Below, piece after piece: positions 1 to 7,922 of a DNA stretch of 41,711 bases; position 1 is the stretch's first letter; every line of letters starts with the position of its first letter. This stretch comes from an uncultured Oscillospiraceae bacterium. GTDB lineage: Bacteria > Bacillota > Clostridia > Oscillospirales > Oscillospiraceae. Below the pieces are notes generated by a model. That model was not told where the DNA came from, did not search any database, and was given only the letters and a program-made list of their open reading frames with translations. The stretch is taken from contig CALXDD010000024.1 of the NCBI GenBank assembly GCA_944386985.1, forward strand, positions 1 to 41,711. The letters run 5' to 3'. The position numbers were made by a program, and so were the translations under genes.

Positions 1-82
1 TGGCCGACTAAACACCCAATCACGGTTTCAAACAAGTATTCTGCCCATGTCTTAAAGTACTACACAGCTATTCCTATAAAAA

Positions 83-370
83 TCAGACATCCCTCTCCGC
101 TTCTTCCGGAAAGGGATGCCTGTCTGTCTCAAAGTGATTCAACTCGTATGCCAATTCCCATGCCAATTGGAATCCGCAAAGGAAACTGTCCATGGAGCGT
201 TCCTCTGTGATTAGGTTCTGTGCGTCCATGATCCGCAACACCAGCTTTCTCTCTGGCTTTTCCAATCTCTCAATAAGTTGTTGGTGGCAAGTTTCAATTT
301 CCTGCTCAGACTCTGCCATAGGCAGTGGCGTGTAAAATCCGTAGTAGAATTTTTTCAGGGCGTTGTTCAT
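83..370 (-). CDS. Small DUF6809-like protein of mobile-element origin
   Basis: A 95-residue protein starting MNNALKKFYYG. The ATG at 370 is chosen because AGGAGG lies 7 bases upstream; the open frame continues further upstream but without a better ribosome site. It is mostly helical and charged, with a Glu/Gln-rich middle (QEIETCHQQLIERLEK) and a C-terminal stretch rich in aromatic residues and Glu. The start pattern (MNN-LKK-YYG) and size recall the DUF6809 family, small proteins of unknown function common in integrative elements of gut Firmicutes; this is recognition from memory and not verified. No catalytic motif or membrane segment is visible. It stands alone beside gene-poor accessory DNA, consistent with a leftover of a mobile element. 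Confidence 0.62.
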   Translation of the reverse strand: MNNALKKFYYGFYTPLPMAESEQEIETCHQQLIERLEKPERKLVLRIMDAQNLITEERSMDSFLCGFQLAWELAYELNHFETDRHPFPEEAERDV

Positions 371-592
371 ATGCTCTACCTCCTTGTAGCAAGACACCAT
401 ACCACAAGTTAGCGTGAAAAGCCACTGGAATATTTGTATTTCAATAAATGCCTTATCATTGGTTTTGCAGACCATACACCACTGTCCGTGGGTAGAAAAC
501 TTACCACTTTTGCGAGAGCCGGTAGTTGTCCTGTTAAATAAGAAATTAGAGCCTGTGGTGCTCCACAAGCCCTAATTTTCCCCATACACGGC

Positions 593-635
593 GTTAAGCC
601 CCATAGGTTCACATTGTGTACCTATGGGGCTTAAC
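593..635. repeat. Perfect 16-bp inverted repeat with 11-base loop
   Basis: Arms GTTAAGCCCCATAGGT (593-608) and its exact reverse complement (620-635). The loop itself can pair CAC with GTG. There is no T-run after it on the plus strand, so it is not a clear terminator; it could be a recombination or nicking site of the accessory element or an mRNA stem. Confidence 0.7.
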
Positions 636-844
636 CCTTTGGATGTCCTTTTATTTTGGGTTCCGCCGCCCAGAGGGCGGTTCCACCCTTCGGGGATTGA
701 AATGCTCGGGCGAAATGAATTTGCCCTCCGCCAAGGGTTTGGCCTGTGGCCAAAACGCTTGTACGGCGCAAAAACGCTGCCCCACCGTGCGAGGGCCCCG
801 GTTTTGGTTGGTATCCATTGTGTATAAATAAGACACACCTAAGT

Positions 845-888
845 AATCCGAACCCATTTCTCGTTAGAAGATGGTTCGGGTTATTTTT
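845..888 (+). terminator. Rho-independent terminator without an obvious upstream gene
   Basis: Stem of about 10 bp (845-854 paired with 873-882, core CCGAACC/GGTTCGG) followed by ATTTTT. It lies on the plus strand, where no gene is recognised upstream, so it may end a small RNA, a lost gene or an unrecognised small ORF in 616-831. Confidence 0.6.
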
Positions 889-1110
889 GCTTTTTACAGA
901 TTCAAAGAGAGCGAGGGGACCAATCGGCGGATTGAAGACGGTCCTGGGTAATCCCTGCGGGGAAAAACAAATCTTCCAGTGATCAAGCGAGAGATGCTTG
1001 CCGGCCGTATTCCAATTGCCGGAGCAGGCCCGGAATCAATAGAAACTGTTTCTTTAGCGGCAGGCTTTTGGCGGACAGGGCGGTTTTTCATCGAAAAGAT
1101 TCCTGTTCTC

Positions 1111-1139
1111 TTGACGAATGAAGGGAAATGCGGTATTCT
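1111..1139 (+). promoter_or_regulatory. Promoter of the GntR regulator gene
   Basis: A sigma-A type pair TTGACG (1111-1116) and TATTCT (1134-1139) with a 17-base spacer. An alternative -10 TATAAT at 1142-1147 lacks a good -35. Transcription would start near 1146, just before the palindromic operator at 1157. Confidence 0.65.
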
Positions 1140-1156
1140 ATTATAATAAGATACTA

Positions 1157-1172
1157 CGTCATACATATGACG
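1157..1172. promoter_or_regulatory. Palindromic operator before the GntR gene
   Basis: Perfect 16-base palindrome CGTCATACATATGACG between the promoter and the ribosome site of the GntR gene. Its 10-base core CATACATATG recurs before the TRAP transporter (2076-2085). FadR-subfamily regulators bind short palindromes of this kind, so autoregulation by the adjacent GntR protein is likely (inference). Confidence 0.7.
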
Positions 1173-1194
1173 GACTGATATAGGAGGACATAGG

Positions 1195-1914
1195 ATGACA
1201 GAGCAGGCAGGATATCTGAAAAGCTTAAAGAGCGAATCCGTGGTGCAGCGGGTGATCAACTGCCTCACTGACGCCATGGTCAATAAGGAGCTGAAACCGG
1301 GGGACAAGCTGCCCACGGAGCCGGAGCTGGCTGCCGCTTTCGGCGTGGCCCGCACCTCTGTGCGGGAGGCCACCAAGATCCTCACCTACATGGGCGTGCT
1401 GGAGAGCCGCCGTTCCGAAGGCACTTTTGTATCCAGCGGCTTTCAGGAGAGTATGATCGATCCCATGGTCTACGGCATCATCCTCAACCAGGGGGAGGAT
1501 TTCCAGAGTCTCATCGAACTGAGGGAGCTGACGGAGGTGGGGATTCTGCGTCTGGCCATCAAGAAACAAAGCCCGGAGGGCCTGGAGCTGATCCGCCGGA
1601 GGCTGGAGGAGTTCGAGGCTGCCGCCGCCCGGGAGGGCGACGTGCTGGAGGCGGTATTCCAGGCGGACAACAATTTCCACGACGCCGTCTCGGCCCTGTG
1701 TCAGAACAGTCTGGTGGACAAGATCAACCGGGTGGTGCGGATGCTCACCTATGCCGTGCGCCACGAGACGGTGGAGACCATGCTGACCACAGGCCGGGTC
1801 CATGAACTGATCCAAGCCCACTGGCGGATTTATGAGGTATTGTCCAGCAAAACGGAGGAGGGATTGGAGGAGATCATCCACAACACCTACTTCCTGGATG
1901 TTGGCAGAGAATGA
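1195..1914 (+). CDS. GntR/FadR-family (FCD domain) transcriptional regulator
   Basis: 239 residues. An N-terminal winged helix-turn-helix spans about residues 14-82, with the GntR signature PGDKLPTEPELAAAFGVART and VREA following. An all-helical FCD ligand-binding domain follows (about 95-230), with D-x3-H (in QADNNFHDAVS) and a later His near the C-terminus as likely metal/ligand residues. ATG 1195 has AGGAGG at 1182-1187. Such proteins are usually repressors released by a sugar acid or other carboxylate. The gene precedes the TRAP transporter, transketolase and dehydrogenase genes in the same direction and ends in its own terminator. The same operator core occurs before itself and before the transporter, so it probably controls the whole locus. 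The ligand is unknown. Confidence 0.93.
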   Translation: MTEQAGYLKSLKSESVVQRVINCLTDAMVNKELKPGDKLPTEPELAAAFGVARTSVREATKILTYMGVLESRRSEGTFVSSGFQESMIDPMVYGIILNQGEDFQSLIELRELTEVGILRLAIKKQSPEGLELIRRRLEEFEAAAAREGDVLEAVFQADNNFHDAVSALCQNSLVDKINRVVRMLTYAVRHETVETMLTTGRVHELIQAHWRIYEVLSSKTEEGLEEIIHNTYFLDVGRE

Positions 1915-1929
1915 GAAAATGAACAATTT

Positions 1930-1973
1930 GCCCTGCGGCTTTTGGAGGAATTCCGGGAGCCGCAGGGCTTTTT
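1930..1973 (+). terminator. Terminator after the GntR gene
   Basis: Stem GCCCTGCGGCT (1930-1940) with exact complement AGCCGCAGGGC (1958-1968), followed by TTTTT. It separates the regulator from the transporter operon. Confidence 0.9.
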
Positions 1974-2047
1974 CCTATTTTTATTGGTAGACCGCCCAAA
2001 AAATGGAGCGGTAAATTATGCGAAAGCGAGAAAAGAGAAGAGGTCCC

Positions 2048-2076
2048 TTGACTTTCCCAAGAGCAAATGGTATTAC
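2048..2076 (+). promoter_or_regulatory. Promoter of the TRAP/transketolase operon
   Basis: TTGACT (2048-2053), 17-base spacer, TATTAC (2071-2076). The -10 overlaps the operator at 2073-2088, a repressor-compatible arrangement. The leader to the first ATG (2198) is about 115 bases. Confidence 0.55.
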
Positions 2077-2088
2077 ATACATATGTGG
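2073..2088. promoter_or_regulatory. Second copy of the GntR operator, before the TRAP operon
   Basis: The inner 12 bases ACATACATATGT (2075-2086) form a perfect palindrome. Ten of them, CATACATATG, are identical to the core of the operator at 1157-1172. It covers the -10 of the transporter promoter, so bound GntR would block transcription (inference). Confidence 0.65.
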
Positions 2089-2197
2089 TTATGTCAGACA
2101 AAGGACATTGAGGAGAAGAGACGGAACCACAGGAGGGGAGACGGCAGGGGACTGGCCAGACCATTCGGCTCCCTCAATACGGAACAAGGAGGCGCAC

Positions 2198-3244
2198 ATG
2201 AACAGGAGAAAAGCGATTGCACTGGCATGGGTTCTTGTTTTGACCCTTTTCACAACAGCCTGCAGCTTCGTGGAAGAGGAGACGGGGCAGCGGGAGGAAA
2301 ACGACTACCAAAAGATCGAACTGGTGATGGCGGTCAACGGCACCGACAATCAGATTGACGCCCGGGTGGCGGACTATTTCGCCCAACTGGTGGAGGAGCG
2401 CTCCGGCGGCAATGTGACGGTGGCGGTGTTCCCCAACGACCAGCTGGCCGGAGGCAACGCCTCCCGGGGCATTGAGATGATCGCCTCGGGCAGCGTGGAT
2501 CTGGCGGCCTACGCCACCTGCACGCTGGCGGTGGTGGACAGCCAGCTGCCGGTGGCCACCATCCCCTGGAGCTTCACCGACTATGCCGATGCCCGGGAGG
2601 TCATCGACACCACCGGAGGCGAATACTACGCCCAGCGTCTGGCGGAAAAGAACATGACCTATCTGGGGTCCTTCCACAATGGATTCCGTCAGATCACCAA
2701 CTCCCAGCATAAGATTCATACCCCGGAGGATATGGAAAATCTGAAAATCCGAGTGCCGGGCAGCGTGGTATACATGGGGTTCTTCCGGGCCCTGGGGGCA
2801 GACCCCACCTCCATGAACTGGAGCGAGGTTTTTACAGCCATCCAGCAGGGAACCATCGACGGCCAGGAAAACGGCGTAAGTATTACCGCCTCCTCCAAGA
2901 TGCAGGAGGTCCAGGACTACATCACCATGTGGAACTACTCCTATGAAAATGATCTCTTTGTGGCCAATACCACGGTGTGGGAGACCTTGGAGGAGAAGAC
3001 CCGGCAGCTGCTGCAAAGCTGTGCCACAGAGGCCTGCGAGTGGGGGAGAGATACCCTGGAGAAAGAGGAGCAGGAGCTTCTCAAGGAGTTTGAGATGGAT
3101 GGCATGGTCATCAGTTATCTCAGTGAAGAAGAGCTGAATGTCTTCAAAGCGGCGATTGCCGACTGGCGTTCTGAGATCATGGCGGAGTTTGGTGAGGAGG
3201 CCTGCGAGGCCTTCGGCATCACGGACTTCGACCTTACAGAATAG
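2198..3244 (+). CDS. TRAP transporter substrate-binding lipoprotein (DctP family)
   Basis: 348 residues. ATG 2198 is chosen over upstream in-frame starts because AAGGAGG precedes it by 5 bases and it begins a clean lipoprotein signal peptide with lipobox TTAC (Cys22). The mature part has typical DctP features: a predicted ligand pocket fold, the segment NLKIRVPGS, and the later GTIDGQEN motif in the family's hinge/ligand region. It would catch the substrate outside the membrane and pass it to the DctQ/DctM permease encoded directly downstream. Substrates of DctP proteins are usually carboxylates or sugar acids. The partner enzymes here (transketolase, dehydrogenase) suggest a sugar acid, ketose or polyol derivative, but the sequence does not fix it. 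Confidence 0.93.
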   Translation: MNRRKAIALAWVLVLTLFTTACSFVEEETGQREENDYQKIELVMAVNGTDNQIDARVADYFAQLVEERSGGNVTVAVFPNDQLAGGNASRGIEMIASGSVDLAAYATCTLAVVDSQLPVATIPWSFTDYADAREVIDTTGGEYYAQRLAEKNMTYLGSFHNGFRQITNSQHKIHTPEDMENLKIRVPGSVVYMGFFRALGADPTSMNWSEVFTAIQQGTIDGQENGVSITASSKMQEVQDYITMWNYSYENDLFVANTTVWETLEEKTRQLLQSCATEACEWGRDTLEKEEQELLKEFEMDGMVISYLSEEELNVFKAAIADWRSEIMAEFGEEACEAFGITDFDLTE

Positions 3245-3259
3245 AGAGGAGGAACAGAG

Positions 3260-3754
3260 ATGATGCGTATCTTAGACTGGATCGAGGAGATCCTCTGCAT
3301 AATCTGTCCGGTGGTGATGACGGTGCTGGTCTTTGCCAACGTGCTCTCCCGGTATGTCTTTCACAACTCCCTGTCCTTCTCGGAGGAAATCACTACATAT
3401 CTCTTTATTCTGCTGAGCCTTATGGGCACCGCCATTGCCGCCAAACGCCGGGCGCATCTGGGCCTGTCCATCCTGACAGATGCGGTATCCCCAATGGTGC
3501 GGAAGATCCTCCATGTTTTAGGCTTTGCCATCGGGACGCTGTTCTCGGCGGCGCTCTTCTACTACGGCATCCTGATGGTGATCAACCAGTATAACCTGGG
3601 GATGGAGACCTCGGCTATGCAGTGGCCTGAGTGGATCTACGCCACCTTCGTCCCCTTCGGGGCCTTCTTCATCACCATCCGCTTTGCTCAGGCGGTTGTC
3701 CAGGAGCTGCGGGCGGAGCCCCAGGCTTCAAAGGAGGAGGTGGATGACCTGTGA
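3260..3754 (+). CDS. TRAP transporter small permease subunit (DctQ family)
   Basis: 164 residues with four predicted membrane helices, the usual DctQ size and topology. Helix 1 begins around residue 10; helix 2 follows the motif YVFHNSLSFSEEI, a common feature of DctQ in which a conserved Glu pair lies before a membrane helix. ATG 3260 has GAGGAGG 7-8 bases upstream. It lies 15 bases after the binding-protein gene and overlaps the large permease gene by 4 bases (GTGA), indicating translational coupling. It is the structural partner of the DctM channel subunit. Confidence 0.92.
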   Translation: MMRILDWIEEILCIICPVVMTVLVFANVLSRYVFHNSLSFSEEITTYLFILLSLMGTAIAAKRRAHLGLSILTDAVSPMVRKILHVLGFAIGTLFSAALFYYGILMVINQYNLGMETSAMQWPEWIYATFVPFGAFFITIRFAQAVVQELRAEPQASKEEVDDL

Positions 3755-5034
3755 TCGCGGCGGTTCTCTTTCTTTCCTTCGCGGTGCTGCTGATCATCGG
3801 CGCGCCCATCGCCATCTGCCTGGGGGTCTCCAGCGTGGCGGCCATGCTCCTCCAGGGGGCGGGGCGGCCGGTGGAGACGGTAATGAGCAGCCTGCCCCAG
3901 CTGTTCTCCGCTTCCACCAGTAAGTTCGTGCTGCTGGCCATCCCCTTCTTCATCCTGGCGGGCAACATCATGGATAAGGCGCAGATCTCCAAGAAGCTCA
4001 TTCGTCTGGCGGAGACCTGTGTGGGACATCTTCGGGGCGGCCTCGCCATTGTGTGCGTTATCGTATCCTGTTTCTTTGCGGCGATCTCCGGCTCCGGACC
4101 CGCCACCGTGGCGGCCCTTGGCCTGGTGATGATCCCGGGGATGATCCGCTCCGGATACAGTCCCGCATTCTCCGCCGCGCTTATGGGCTGCGCCGGAGCC
4201 ATCGGCGTCATTATCCCGCCTTCTATCACCTTCGTGGTCTACGGCTCCATTGCGGATACCTCCATCGGCGACCTCTTCAAGGCCGGCGTGATTCCCGGCC
4301 TCATCATGGGGGCGGCCCTTATCATCGCCGCGCTGTGGGTGGGCCGGAAGACCCAGCTCAAGTCCCTGCCCAAGGCCAGCGGAAAGGAGCGCTGGGAGGC
4401 ATTCAAGGACGCATTCTGGGGGCTTCTGATGCCGGTGATCATTCTGGGCGGCATCTACGGCGGTTTTTTCACCCCCACCGAGGCCGCTGCCGTCTCCGTG
4501 GTCTACGGCCTTTTTGTGGGCGTCTTTATCTACAAGACCGTGCGAATCAAGGAACTCTACGCCATTATCATCGACTCGGCCAGCACAACCGCCACAGTGA
4601 TGTTCATCACCGCCACCGCCAGCCTCTTCGCCTATGTGCTGACCCGGGCACGGCTGGATGTGGCCATCAGCGACGGCCTTGTGAATCTGACCCACGGCTC
4701 CACCTTCCTTTTCTTCCTCATTGTCAACATCCTGCTGCTCATTGCCGGCTGCTTTTTGGACTCCACCTCGGCGCTGTATATCTTCACCCCCCTCTTTGTC
4801 CCCGTGGCCCAGACTTTGGGAGTGGACCCCATTCACCTGGGTGTGGTGATGATCGTGAATCTGGCCATCGGCCTTTTCACTCCGCCGGTGGGCGTGAATC
4901 TGTATGTGGCCTGCGGGGTGGCCAATGTAAACCTCAAGCAGATCTCCAGAGCAGTGGTGCCGCTGCTGATCGCGTCCCTCATCGTGCTGCTGATCATCAC
5001 CTATATCCCCGGTATCTCCACCCTGTTTACCTGA
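3751..5034 (+). CDS. TRAP transporter large permease subunit (DctM family)
   Basis: 427 residues and about 12 hydrophobic segments, the standard DctM length. It starts with GTG at 3751 inside the stop of the small subunit. DctM hallmarks include the early IGAPIAICLGVSS helix, GSGPATVAALG, and the late LGVVMIVNLAIGLFTPPVGVNL segment. It is the Na+- or H+-coupled permease that imports the substrate delivered by the lipoprotein encoded upstream. It is followed after 28 bases by the split transketolase genes, so transport and metabolism are probably co-expressed. Confidence 0.95.
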   Translation: MIAAVLFLSFAVLLIIGAPIAICLGVSSVAAMLLQGAGRPVETVMSSLPQLFSASTSKFVLLAIPFFILAGNIMDKAQISKKLIRLAETCVGHLRGGLAIVCVIVSCFFAAISGSGPATVAALGLVMIPGMIRSGYSPAFSAALMGCAGAIGVIIPPSITFVVYGSIADTSIGDLFKAGVIPGLIMGAALIIAALWVGRKTQLKSLPKASGKERWEAFKDAFWGLLMPVIILGGIYGGFFTPTEAAAVSVVYGLFVGVFIYKTVRIKELYAIIIDSASTTATVMFITATASLFAYVLTRARLDVAISDGLVNLTHGSTFLFFLIVNILLLIAGCFLDSTSALYIFTPLFVPVAQTLGVDPIHLGVVMIVNLAIGLFTPPVGVNLYVACGVANVNLKQISRAVVPLLIASLIVLLIITYIPGISTLFT

Positions 5035-5062
5035 GAGCGTTTAGATTGAAAGGAGAAGCGCT

Positions 5063-5905
5063 ATGAAAGAACAACTGACCATCCAGCAGATGAAAAACAT
5101 CTGTGTGGATCTGCGGAAAAATATTCTCACCATGATCTATAAGGCCCAGTCCGGCCACCCCGGCGGGTCCCTGTCTGTGGCGGAGTTCGTCACCGCCTGC
5201 TACTTCCGGGCCATGAACATTGATCCTGAGAACCCCAGGTGGCCCGACCGGGATCGGTTCGTTCTCTCCAAGGGCCATGTGTGCCCCGCTCAGTACGCGG
5301 CGCTCGCCATGAAGGGCTACTTCCCCATGGAGGTGCTGGATACTCTGCGGAAGGAGGGCTCCATTCTCCAGGGTCATCCGGACATGAAGAAATGCCCCGG
5401 TATTGATATCTCCACCGGCTCCCTGGGCCAGGGCCTGGCCTGCGGCGTGGGAATGGCGCTGGCTGCCAAGATGGACGGGAAGCGCTATCGGGTCTTCGCG
5501 GCCCTCGGTGACGGCGAGTGCGACGAGGGAGAGATCTGGGAGGCCTGCCACACCGCCAACAAGTATCAGCTGGACAATCTGGTGGTTTTCGTGGACTACA
5601 ACAACCTGCAGCTGGACGGCACCTGTGATGAGATCATGCCCTTAGGGGACCTGGCTGCCAAATTCCGTACCTTCGGCTTTGACGTCTATGAGATCGACGG
5701 CAACGACATGGAGCAGATGGTGGCGGCCATGGACCTGGCGCTGGCGGTAAAGAACGGAAAGCCCAAGTGTATCTTGGGACACACCGTGAAGGGTAAGGGG
5801 GTCTCCTACATGGAGAACCAGTGCGGCTGGCACGGCGCCGCCCCCAACGAGCAGGAATACAAGCAGGCCATGGAAGAACTGGACCGGCAGTATGCCGCAT
5901 GCTGA
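5063..5905 (+). CDS. Transketolase, N-terminal (ThDP-binding) subunit
   Basis: 280 residues, the size of the N-terminal half in split transketolases. Recognisable parts are SGHPGG (30-35) and LSKGH (68-72), which contribute active-site His residues, and the ThDP/metal motif GDGECDEG (149-156) ending at the NN pair 180-181. ATG 5063 follows AAAGGAG. With the next gene it would form an alpha2beta2 enzyme transferring two-carbon ketol units between ketoses and aldoses in the cytoplasm. Location inside a transporter operon, away from other pentose-phosphate genes, suggests a dedicated catabolic enzyme and not the housekeeping transketolase; the real substrate may not be a phosphorylated pentose (inference). 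Confidence 0.93.
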   Translation: MKEQLTIQQMKNICVDLRKNILTMIYKAQSGHPGGSLSVAEFVTACYFRAMNIDPENPRWPDRDRFVLSKGHVCPAQYAALAMKGYFPMEVLDTLRKEGSILQGHPDMKKCPGIDISTGSLGQGLACGVGMALAAKMDGKRYRVFAALGDGECDEGEIWEACHTANKYQLDNLVVFVDYNNLQLDGTCDEIMPLGDLAAKFRTFGFDVYEIDGNDMEQMVAAMDLALAVKNGKPKCILGHTVKGKGVSYMENQCGWHGAAPNEQEYKQAMEELDRQYAAC

Positions 5906-5918
5906 AGGAGGAAATACC

Positions 5919-6854
5919 ATGAACGAAGTGAAGAAAGCGACCCGCGACGGCTTCGGCGAGGAGATCGTCCTCTTGGGCAAGGAGAACCCGGACCTGGTGG
6001 TGCTGGATGTGGATATCGGCAAGTCCTGCAAGACCGGCGCTTTCCGCAAGGAACTGCCGGAGCAGTATCTGAACGTCGGTATTGCCGAGCAGAACGGCGC
6101 CGGAGTGGCTGCCGGGCTTGCCACCTGCGGCAAAATCCCCTTTGTGGTCACCTATGCCGCCTTCGGCTCCATGCGGATGTGTGAGATGATCCGTCAGGAG
6201 ATCTGCTACCCCCATCTCAACGTAAAATTCGCCTGCTCCCACGGCGGCGTTACCCCCGCCAACGACGGCGCCTCTCACCAGGCAATCGAGGACATGGGGA
6301 TTCTCCGCACCATCCCCAATATGACCGTCATCATGCCCGCCGACTACTGGGCGGCTCGAAAGCTGGTGCGAGCGGCGGCGGAGTTTGACGGGCCGGTATA
6401 CCTTCGCTTCACCCGGGACGCCATCCCCGTATTCTATGATGAGAACGCTGCTTTTGAGATCGGCAAGGCCAACTGGCTCCGGGAGGGCAAAGATGTGTCC
6501 CTCATCGCCAACGGCGATACCGTCCGTCTGGCGCTCCAGGCCGCCGATCTGCTGGCCGGGGAGGGGATCTCTGCCCAGGTGCTGGATATGCATACCATTA
6601 AGCCCCTGGACGTGGAGGCAGTGGAGCGGTGTATCCGGGAGACCGGTAAAATTATCACCGTGGAGGACCACAATATCTTAAACGGCCTTGGCAGCGCCGT
6701 GGCCGATGTGGTGGCAGAGAGCGGCAAGGCGGTATTGCGCCGGGTTGGCATCCAGGATCAGTTCGGCATGTCCGCACCCTATGAGCGGCTGCTGGAGATG
6801 AACGGGATCACAGCGGAGCATATTGTGGAGCTGGCCCGCGGTCTGATGGGCTAA
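5919..6854 (+). CDS. Transketolase, C-terminal (Pyr/transketolase_C) subunit
   Basis: 311 residues. ATG 5919 is chosen because AAGGAGG lies 7 bases upstream; an in-frame ATG at 5892 overlaps the previous gene and lacks such a site. The pyrimidine-binding domain contains the catalytic Glu in VGIAEQNG (Glu57), with ACSHGG (His108) and GASHQAIED (His120) forming the substrate channel, and YLRFTRD (161-167) supplying Arg residues. The C-terminal domain starts near residue 190. It completes the enzyme encoded 13 bases upstream. Confidence 0.93.
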   Translation: MNEVKKATRDGFGEEIVLLGKENPDLVVLDVDIGKSCKTGAFRKELPEQYLNVGIAEQNGAGVAAGLATCGKIPFVVTYAAFGSMRMCEMIRQEICYPHLNVKFACSHGGVTPANDGASHQAIEDMGILRTIPNMTVIMPADYWAARKLVRAAAEFDGPVYLRFTRDAIPVFYDENAAFEIGKANWLREGKDVSLIANGDTVRLALQAADLLAGEGISAQVLDMHTIKPLDVEAVERCIRETGKIITVEDHNILNGLGSAVADVVAESGKAVLRRVGIQDQFGMSAPYERLLEMNGITAEHIVELARGLMG

Positions 6855-6928
6855 AAATTTTAATCTCTTATGTCTTACAACATTCATCATTCAATATAAA
6901 GTAGGCTTTTCAGAAAGGAAGGTATTTT

Positions 6929-7687
6929 ATGCTGGATTTCAATGGACAGGTGGTTCTCATTACCGGCGCAGGCTCTCCCAAGGGCATCGGCCGTACTATT
7001 GCGCATACCTTTGCCCGCCAGGGGGCCCAGGTGGTCATTACCGATATCAACCAGGAGGGCCTGGATGCCAATGTCCGGGAGATGGAGGACAAGGGCTGGA
7101 AGGCCATCGGTATGGCAGGGAACATCTGTGACAAGGATTCTGTGGACGCCCTGGTGGCGGCGGTGGTGGAGAAGTTTGGCCGCATCGATGTGCTGGTGAA
7201 CAACGCAGGCGTATCCCAGAAGGTCACCGTGGAGGATATGACCCTGGCAGACATGCAGCGGATCTTCAACGTCAATGTGTTCGGGCTTTTCCTCATCACC
7301 CAGGCGGTGTGCCGTGTGATGAAGAAGCAGGGCTACGGCCGCATCGTTCACCTGAGCTCCGTCTCCGGCAAGCGGGGGGGCGGCGTATTCGGCGGCGCCC
7401 ACTACTCCGCCTCCAAGGCCGCCGTGCTGGGCTTTTCCAAGAATTTGGCCCGGGAGGTGTCTCAGTACGGCATCACCACCAACTGTGTCTGTCCCGGCCT
7501 CATCAACACGGAGATCTGGAAGAGCATGCCCCAGGAGCAGGCCGATGCGGTGATCGCCGGAATCCCCATGGGCCGCCCTGGCGAGACCCAGGAGGTGGCC
7601 GATGCCATCGTGTTCCTGGCTTCCCGGGAGGCATCCTATATCACCGGAGAGGAAATCGACATCAACGGCGGCTCCCACATGGACTGA
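6929..7687 (+). CDS. Short-chain dehydrogenase/reductase (FabG-like SDR)
   Basis: 252 residues, classical SDR. It shows the nucleotide-binding motif TGAGSPKGIG (12-21), where the usual TGxxxGIG is lengthened by two residues; NNAG (91-94); catalytic Ser in HLSSVSG (about 143-144) and YSASK (Tyr159, Lys163). An Asp after beta-strand 2 (VITDI, Asp39) favours NAD over NADP. ATG 6929 follows AAAGGAAGG. It sits 74 bases after the transketolase, in the same direction, and ends at a strong hairpin, so it is probably the last gene of the catabolic operon. Likely role: oxidation of an alcohol group of the imported substrate, or reduction of a carbonyl, before or after transketolase cleavage. Confidence 0.92.
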   Translation: MLDFNGQVVLITGAGSPKGIGRTIAHTFARQGAQVVITDINQEGLDANVREMEDKGWKAIGMAGNICDKDSVDALVAAVVEKFGRIDVLVNNAGVSQKVTVEDMTLADMQRIFNVNVFGLFLITQAVCRVMKKQGYGRIVHLSSVSGKRGGGVFGGAHYSASKAAVLGFSKNLAREVSQYGITTNCVCPGLINTEIWKSMPQEQADAVIAGIPMGRPGETQEVADAIVFLASREASYITGEEIDINGGSHMD

Positions 7688-7717
7688 GCTGCCTGCGTAA
7701 GAGCGCTGACAACATGG

Positions 7718-7762
7718 AAAGGCTTGAGGGCATGGAGAATTTCTCCATGCCCTCAAGCCTTT
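7718..7762. terminator. Very strong hairpin ending the SDR operon
   Basis: A perfect 22-bp inverted repeat (7718-7739 with 7741-7762) whose centre reads GAGAATTTCTC. Only a short TTT follows, so it may act as a terminator, as an mRNA-protecting stem, or both. Confidence 0.7.
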
Positions 7763-7865
7763 GGAATGTATAGTTAGTTGGATGTTGTATGCAGCAATAA
7801 GGTGCTTCCCAAAGGAGATATGCGGCAATTACTTGTATAAAAATTAAAGTTGAGAGGAAAATTTC

Positions 7866-7894
7866 TTGTAATTTTAAGCTTCGTTTATTATAAT
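7866..7894 (+). promoter_or_regulatory. Promoter of the SLH-domain protein gene
   Basis: TTGTAA (7866-7871), 17-base spacer, TATAAT (7889-7894). The in-frame ATG at 7893 lies inside the -10 and so cannot be the start of translation, which supports ATG 7923. Confidence 0.75.
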
Positions 7895-7922
7895 GAAATT
7901 ATCAAAATTTGGGAGGAATCAC

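Larger units (their letters stand above)
371..1194. other. Gene-poor accessory stretch with several hairpins
   Basis: No convincing gene is seen in these 824 bases. Short open frames exist on both strands but lack ribosome sites and cross strong hairpins. Visible structures are: a hairpin at 543-578 whose outer arms read AAATTAG/CTAATTT; a long inverted repeat at 593-635; a GC stem at 666-680 (CCGCCC/GGGCGG); a stem at 738-754 (TTTGGCC/GGCCAAA); and an intrinsic terminator at 845-888. Such clustered stems are typical of the non-coding ends or transfer regions of mobile elements, but I cannot name one. The last ~85 bases hold the promoter and operator of the GntR gene. Confidence 0.6.

Noticed and set aside
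616-831. Plus-strand short ORFs between hairpins
   Set aside because: No ribosome site and they run through inverted repeats; kept only as a non-coding accessory stretch.
5063-7687. Sulfoquinovose transketolase pathway assignment
   Set aside because: A split transketolase and SDR are present but no sulfosugar isomerase or sulfo-specific gene is visible, so no pathway name is given.
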